Shown here: in pieces, positions 28,801-36,542 of the stretch | How the letters are laid out: every line of letters begins with the position of its first letter | How positions within the stretch are numbered: the stretch's first letter is position 1 | DNA from: Sipunculus nudus | Lineage: Eukaryota > Annelida > Sipuncula > Golfingiida > Sipunculidae | DNA length: 64,000 bases | Direction: 5' to 3' | Assembly (NCBI GenBank): GCA_026874595.1 | Contig: CM049310.1 | Location: 21,986,058-22,050,057 of the forward strand | Position numbers and translations under genes: made by a program | Notes under the pieces: model-generated | What the model was told of the DNA's origin: nothing | Databases searched by the model: none | What the model saw: the letters and a program-made list of their open reading frames with translations, nothing else

Positions 28801-30857
28801 GGTAAGACATTATTATTTACTCGGTAGTCAAGAGGAATGGCTCCTGCATTCTATAGCCTTGAATTTTTTATACTGTCTCCTTTGTTTAAAAAAATATCAT
28901 GGAAAACATGCCGACCTTGGTACTGCCTACTGGTTCAGACTACACGTGTTCTGTTTGACAGAGCTCTGTCAAATTATGCAAAATTTTGTTTTTGTCAGGT
29001 GATTGACGCTTTACAATGTTAAAGGCCATCTGATTGGTTGCTCGTTCGTCTAATGCTGATGATCATTCATTGAATGAATATGCGATTAAGGTCACTTAAA
29101 GTTCATGGATAGGTCAATTGACCTATCCACCACAGCCAAAATGCTCCGCCCTTTTAACTTATTATTAAAATGAGCCCCCAAAACGCTCCTACACATACGG
29201 ACTTCCATGCCCATGGTAGCGAGAGCTGATTATAACATAATAATGACGTCACAAAGGGCGATGGCGCATGACGTCGTATTGACTGACGTCATTACCTGGT
29301 ATCACCTGACCATTGTTTAATATATAGCAATCATATATGAACTGTGTTGCAAAATATATTGGATCATTTGTCCGATACGAATTATGTGCCAGGTAAGACA
29401 TTATTATTCACTCGGTAGTCGGAGGAATGGCTCCCGCAACCTATAGCCTAGAGACTTTATACTGTCTCCTTCGTATTATAAAATACCCCGCAAAACATGC
29501 CGACATGCTTGAATTCCGGTAGTATTTACAGACTACACGTGTTCTGTTTGACAGAGCTCTGTCAAATTATGCAAAATTTTGTTTTTGTCAGATGATTGAC
29601 GCTTTACAATGTTTAAGGTCACCTGATTGGTTGCTCCTTAGACCCATGCTTATGTTTATTCATTGAATGAATATGCGATTAAGGTCGCATAGAGTTCATG
29701 GATAGGTCAATTCATTCAAGAGGTCAGCTTTATGAGGAACAGCTACTTGGATTATCATGAAATTGGCTTGCTCATTGATATATAAGATCTTTAAATGCTG
29801 CACAACATTAGATGCCTCGTCTAAAATTTCTCAATTTTATGCATTCATCATTCTTTTAGAAATAACAGCATACCACTTTCAGTCTATTTTTTCACCAGTA
29901 CACAAATTTATAGACCCAAGAAGTTCAAACACGACGTCCAGTCTAGTGACGTCATGAGTGACCCAGAGTTCGGTCGCTCGCAGCTGTTTACTGGTTTAAG
30001 CAAAATAGAATTAACCAGACACTAAGTACTGTCAAATAAAATGCATAAAGGGCTACATTTCCTTGAAATAAACTAGATGAATTGTTCATAACATTTGCAT
30101 GATTTTGATCCTGATACTATTTAATATTTTTACACATGTTTACCTGTACTTAAAGATAGCAGCAACTAGACCTAATAAAGTTCATTCCTAAACGCAAACC
30201 TTTTCTTGTATATCATCTTCTAAAACGCCATATCAATTAAACCAATATAACTTTTCAATGTGCAATGTGTTAAATTCATCAGAGCATTCTAAAATACTTT
30301 TGTCTTTGTATTGACACCAATGAACACAAACGGATTTCTGTGATTCATATAATGTGATGGATATCGACAGAGTAAAAAGACTTTGACTTTACTCACAAAT
30401 ATAAGTCTAGTCCATATTCAACAGTAATTACACAGGTGCTTTTCCACTGACATATAAATGTATTTAAACATATAACAAATGTTTGTGTATGAGTAAATAA
30501 TATGATGTGAGTTAAATGTAACTACAGGATTTTTGGTTGACTCGGATTTTCAGAACGATCCAGAGAACGATAACCAGGTACTCATTCCACAGACAGTATT
30601 CTGTGAGTCTCAACACATGTGGTACTTCGCTGGGATAATATATATGATCAAAGGTAAACACACACACAACAGTAAACCAATAACACAAACATAAACCATT
30701 CACTACAGACCACCCAATCATACAACCCTAAACAACTCACACAAGATCACTCACTTAACCCAAAACTTAAAAAAATATCGATTTTTTTTCTACACTTACA
30801 TGGCGAGTTGTATTTAACGTTAGATACACAGGCAGGTTTATAAGTATGTATAAAAGT

Positions 30858-30926
<69 letters not shown>

Positions 30927-33900
30927 TGACACTTTTGTGTTGCATGACTAGCTGGCATACGACTGTCTCAGTTAACTCCCTGAAGGCGATATCGCAAATG
31001 TAGTAATATGAAAGATTCAGAACAGGAAAAATATGCTGTTGTGGAGGATGGGCGTCGTTTATACTTGGGTTTTGAATTGATCAGCGTTATCTTCTATGAT
31101 GAATCATGACGTCTCTGATGGATGGGCTCCGTCGTCCTTGGGAACGCGACCTCTCCCGGTCACCTCCGGAGACACAAACTCGTACAAAATCCCAAGACCA
31201 TCTTTTGTAAAAAAGACCCGATCGTCCTGTGGGTCAGAGTACACATCAACGCGACCGTCATGGCGTCTCACACAAGGCGGCCGTCTAATTGTACTGGGCT
31301 ACAGCCTGGTGAGGCCCGTCAGGCTGCCAGGCTAGTTAGGACTAGGTAATCAATCTTTATCAAGAAAGTAAAGAAATTGACGAAATAAATTTATCACATA
31401 TCAGGGTAAATAATGCCTTAAGTAGCCCTCTGGGGGAGTGGTCAGCTGAATTTACGGCGGTTATTTGATCTCGTCATCCTGTTATCTTGTCGGCCTATGT
31501 ACATATCGGCCAAAGTCATTACGGCCCGGTCCGCTCCGATGACCTTTTGTGCCCAATGTTTCATAACCGATATTTCCTTTTGTGTCATTCTGCATATTCC
31601 ATAAATGTCATTACAGTAAGATAAATTACATTTAGAATGGAAACCAAAATGCGGCTTTTATGTGAACACTGTAATGAGTTAGAAAATATGGATCAGCTGA
31701 AAAAACGCGGGCCTCATATATCAATAATAACACATACTCTAGGAAGGAGGACCAATGTATAAAAAGAATAACTGAAGGCTACGTATGATTGATGAAAATA
31801 CCAGGGCGTTAAGCCAGGGAGATGTCACGGACAGCTTCTCCCGCATTAACATTGCATGTAAATCAACTTCTATTAATATCAGTTTAGATAAAGAATGCTG
31901 CCCGCCATGGTTTGCTGCCACCTTCAAAACTACCGGAGCTTTTCACGAAGCTGCAGTCGGGCGTTATAACCGTCACTGGCTTTAGGTTTTTCATATGTTA
32001 CATATTTTGTCATATATACGGGACGCAGGTCACTAGAGCTGTATCATACACATCAGATATATAAAAAGGGGCAGCAGAAATAAAATTTCACTGCGGTGAT
32101 GAATAATGTATGATTTTTTTCAGGTTTAATGCTTCTCTTTGGCGCTTTCCTGGCGTTTGAAACCCGAAGGGTAACCGTCCCCGCCCTGAATGACTCCAAA
32201 TTCATTGGTAAGTGAATGTGGCTGGATTTTATACACTTTGTCACGGATACCCCCCTGAACTCTTGACCTTTGTGGTTTTAATATACCTCCGGGAAACTCT
32301 GCCTTTCCACCTTGCTTCCTCTTGAATCTCTGAGCCATATTACCATAAAATCGATGGCTTTACTGGTCAGGGGTTTTGGTAAAGCAGAATTCTTGATCTT
32401 GTGAATATATGTTGTGTACAGGGTCCGTATCCGTTCAGTATCAAGGATACCCTCAATATAATTAATATACTGGATAGTTAACTAAATCAGAGAGATTATA
32501 CCAGAGAGCAATTATATGAACAACAGATGTAACATGTATATAATCGAGAAAATAAAACTATTTTTGTAATCAATCTATTGAATAGTTCTATAGGCAACTA
32601 AATTATATCTTTAATATAATCTTTGATTTATGTCACTGAATTGATAGCTTTTAAACCTGAAATAAGTATGTTTTTTTATAAATAGTCACGGTAGGAGTAT
32701 ACTGGAAGTTCCACATACGTAGCCTAAACATGCCAGCTGATAGTATATTTTTCATTTCGTTATCTTTATACGTACTTGTTTTATTAGGATTTAGAATAAT
32801 TCATATTTTGACAATACCCGTTCCAGCTGTTATACTCTCTCAGTTCCTCGCTCCCCTTTTGCATTTTGGGGAAGTTCCCAACCAGTTCTCCTGTTGTTCT
32901 GAAATCATCGATTAAATGAAAAAAGGTGAAATGCGTAACATATGTTTGTAATGATTTCCTCTGTGTTGACAGAGGAGTTTCATGGCGCCGGATGCGGCCA
33001 TGGTCGGGGGAGCTAGTATTACTTGATGACGGGAGACCGTCCCTGAAGGGACTTACGGAACACAGGACCACTAACAATCATGAAAAACTACACTTTGTTC
33101 ATGTCACTGCATGGTATTTTGTATCCGTCAATCAATCTGATAAAACGGGCAAACAAAAAGTTCTGTTGAGTCTTACCGGGACAGGCATTCTTTTTCCTTC
33201 TGGGACGATAAACTCCTGGGTTAACCTGATTACTGGGGCATTGTAATAACTCATCGTACTTATGACGTCTTTATTCCTGTGTTTCAAGAAACATTTACAA
33301 AATCCTACCTGTCGTCAAATTATTTTACTCGACGAAAATGTTACTAGCATATATGCTGTTATAAAGAACATTTAATATTAAGTTTTCTTGCATATGAAGT
33401 TCTGGATATTTGGAGATATTCTGATATCGATTATCGGCCTGGATTTGTCGGAATCATATCAGTAAAATATTTATATTTTATAAGAGGATAGTTCTAAAAA
33501 CCCGATGTAAATAACCGTGCGTTGCAGCAACGAAACTGTTATTTGCAGTCACATAATTTTAGCAGATGATATGTCGCAAAAGCTTGATGAATCCAACAAA
33601 AAAGACTGAATGGTTCAGCTGCATCTAATTTGCCCTGAATTGTCTAAATAAACGGATTCTTGCACTGCGATACATGTTAAAATGATTTGAAAACATTTTC
33701 TGTCTCTTGTACTCCTTTCTACGGTTCGTATTTATTAGTATTATTGAATCTCGTCAGAGCCATCGCTAATCTTATCTGTTCATTCGATTCAGAGCCATCG
33801 AGTCATTGATTATTGTACGGTGTCCTAGAGCATTTATTTTAATTACAGTTAACCTTTTTAATTATCCTTGCAGTAAATTGACGATTCATATATTGACCTC

Positions 33901-36511
33901 GACATTGCTACATTTCACCTATTGCTATTATCTATCATTTATTTAAACATATTTAAACAAGGTAACCCATTAAGATAGGATTATCTGATCTGCTACAGGG
34001 CCCTGTCGGGAAATACAATTTATACCATGTAAACTCATTTAAAATGAACATTTACAATATATTTGTTTTAAATTTGGATAATATGTTAATAATTAGAATA
34101 AGAATGGTCTTGGCATTTGCAGTATTAAAAAAATTCTTTGAGTCTTGTGTTATAGATGCATTGCAGGACCAGTGAGAGAGAGAGAGTGAGTGTTCGTGTG
34201 TGTGTGGAGGGAGGGGGGGGGGGGGGGGTTCGTTTGCTCTCGCATATTTCTCTGTTCACAGTAACGGTGATATGGAGGATGACGACAACGACGATGATGA
34301 CAATGAAGTGGCTGAAGTTGCTGCTTATACGGCAATTTCGACAATGGCGTAAGGTTATGACGTCACGTCAATGACGTTTACGTGATTATGATGATTATGA
34401 ATGCCATACTTTGCAGGGCTGAGCGTGTACAACGTAGTGGTCCTGTGTCTAGTGGGTGTACCCATCGCTTTCGTCATGAAGGAGCAAGTGGACGCCGCCT
34501 ACGCCCTCATCTCCGCCTTCATCTTCTTTGCCACCGCCGTGACAATCTGCCTTGTCTTCATACCAAAGGTTAGTTCATTATCATACCGGGCCAACACCAA
34601 AGGTTAGTTCATTATCATACCGGGCCAACACCAAAGGTTAGTTCATTATCATACCGGGCCAACACCAAAGTTTGTTCATTATCAAACCGGGCCAACACCA
34701 ATGGTTAGTTCATTATCATACCGGGCTAACACCAAAGGTTAGTTCATTATCATACCGGGCCAACACCAAAGGTTAGTTCATTATCATACCGTGACAACAC
34801 CAAAGGTTAGTTCATTATCATACCGGGCCAACACCAAAGTTTGTTCATTATCAAACCGGGCCAACACCAATGGTTAGTTCATTATCATACCGGGCTAACA
34901 CCAAAGGTTAGTTCATTATCATACCGGGCCAACACCAAAGGTTAGTTCATTATCATACCGTGACAACACCAAAGGTTAGTTCATTATCATACCGGGCCAA
35001 CACCAAAGGTTAGTTCATTATCATACCGAGCCAACACCATAGGTTAGTTAATTATCATACCGTGACAACACCAATGGTTAGTTCATTATCATACCGGGCC
35101 AACACCAAAGGTTTGTTCATTATCAAACCGGGCCAACACCAAAGGTTAGTTCATTACCATACCGGGCCAACACCAAAGGTTAGTTCATTATCATACCGGG
35201 CCAACACCAATGGTTAGTTCATTATCATACCGGGCCAACACCAAAGGTTAGTTCATTATCATACCGGGCCAACACCAAAGGTTAGTTCATTATCATACCG
35301 GGCCAACACCATAGGTTAGTTAATTATCATACCGTGACAACACCAATGGTTAGTTCATTATCATACCGGGCCAAAACCAAAGATTATTTACCGCTCTTGC
35401 CGGTGCAACATCCCAAAAGTCCCGCCCCAGGACGGGATGCACTCCACAAACGTAGAATAAGCATTACGTCTCTTAGGGGGACAAGCGCTATGTCGTTTTC
35501 GGTTTATTGTAAATAAATTTAAATATTCTTTTATAATAAAAAACTGTTTTGAATGATTGTGAAAGATTTATTAATGTATCATAATACTAAAGACTAGAAC
35601 GCTTTGTGACATATTAATGTAGTGTTTATTATAAAATATGATAATATAAATTTATATTTTTCATACATTTACATGTTTGTGAGTTATTCATGTATATTTA
35701 TGTCAGAAATATTTAAGATGAAAGTAATATTTGACGAATTCAAGGTCTGCACAGGAACTTTTAAAATGAAAATTTAAGAATTAAAAAATTTAGTTTTGAG
35801 TATAATCAAGTGTGAAGACAAAATCAAACAAGTGGATAATTATCCTTCGCTTACAACACAGATACTGAAACGCAACCACGAGCTACATTCAGGGCAGCTG
35901 TGGAACAAGACGGGCGACTCAGCGGCCAATACCAAGAAGACCGCTCTCACGTCGCTGACAGAGTTTGAACGGCGACAGTTGCAGATTCTCAAGGAAGAAA
36001 ACAACACACTCAAACAGGCCCTGGAGCAGGTGCGACCTTGTTCTGCATAAAATCCTTGATTTGGGTTTACACCCACTGTCAGAAGCCGAGCTTTACCTTA
36101 TGTATTTTAAGTTACCAATCTACAAGCTCCCTACCACTGAGTTTTGGGGAGCACGTAAGGCCACTACCATATAATCAAAATACTGATTTAGTTTGTTAGG
36201 CAATGAACTCAAGATAAAACTTGTAGTACACCATATTTCTATTGAAACAAACAAAGTTATATGATTGAATCCTTCCCAAGGCTTGTTTTAATATTTTTAT
36301 ACATCTTTCTCTTGCCAGTGCCGTAAATATGGTGTTGAATATTAATATATCTTATTATTATCATCATAAATTCTCTAAGCGGTTTGTACTGGCCCTTTTT
36401 ATCTTCAGCGCCAATACCGTGATCGTTATTATAAGAGCTATTTAAAACATAGTAGTTTTAACCGCTTGGGTATTATATTTGAGCTTTCTCATTGCAATAA
36501 AACAATAATAA

Positions 36512-36542
<31 letters not shown>

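Larger units (their letters stand above)
27185..30553 (+). other. Receptor intron 5 (3.4 kb)
   Basis: GTAAGC...TTTTCAG. Its main content is a tandem pair of terminal-inverted-repeat elements (28535-29712). The rest is AT-rich without recognised genes. Confidence 0.88.

Noticed and set aside
28628-29022. 124-codon + frame at the tandem MITE pair
   Set aside because: It lies wholly inside a repeat element, is not kept open in the second copy, and shows no domain.
32926-33246. Alternative receptor exon in intron 7
   Set aside because: Splicing at the AG near 32970 in the required phase meets a stop after about 15 codons, and the peptide has no match to the receptor.
34569-35382. CRISPR array
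   Set aside because: The 34-bp units are contiguous with no spacers and sit in an animal intron; this is a minisatellite.
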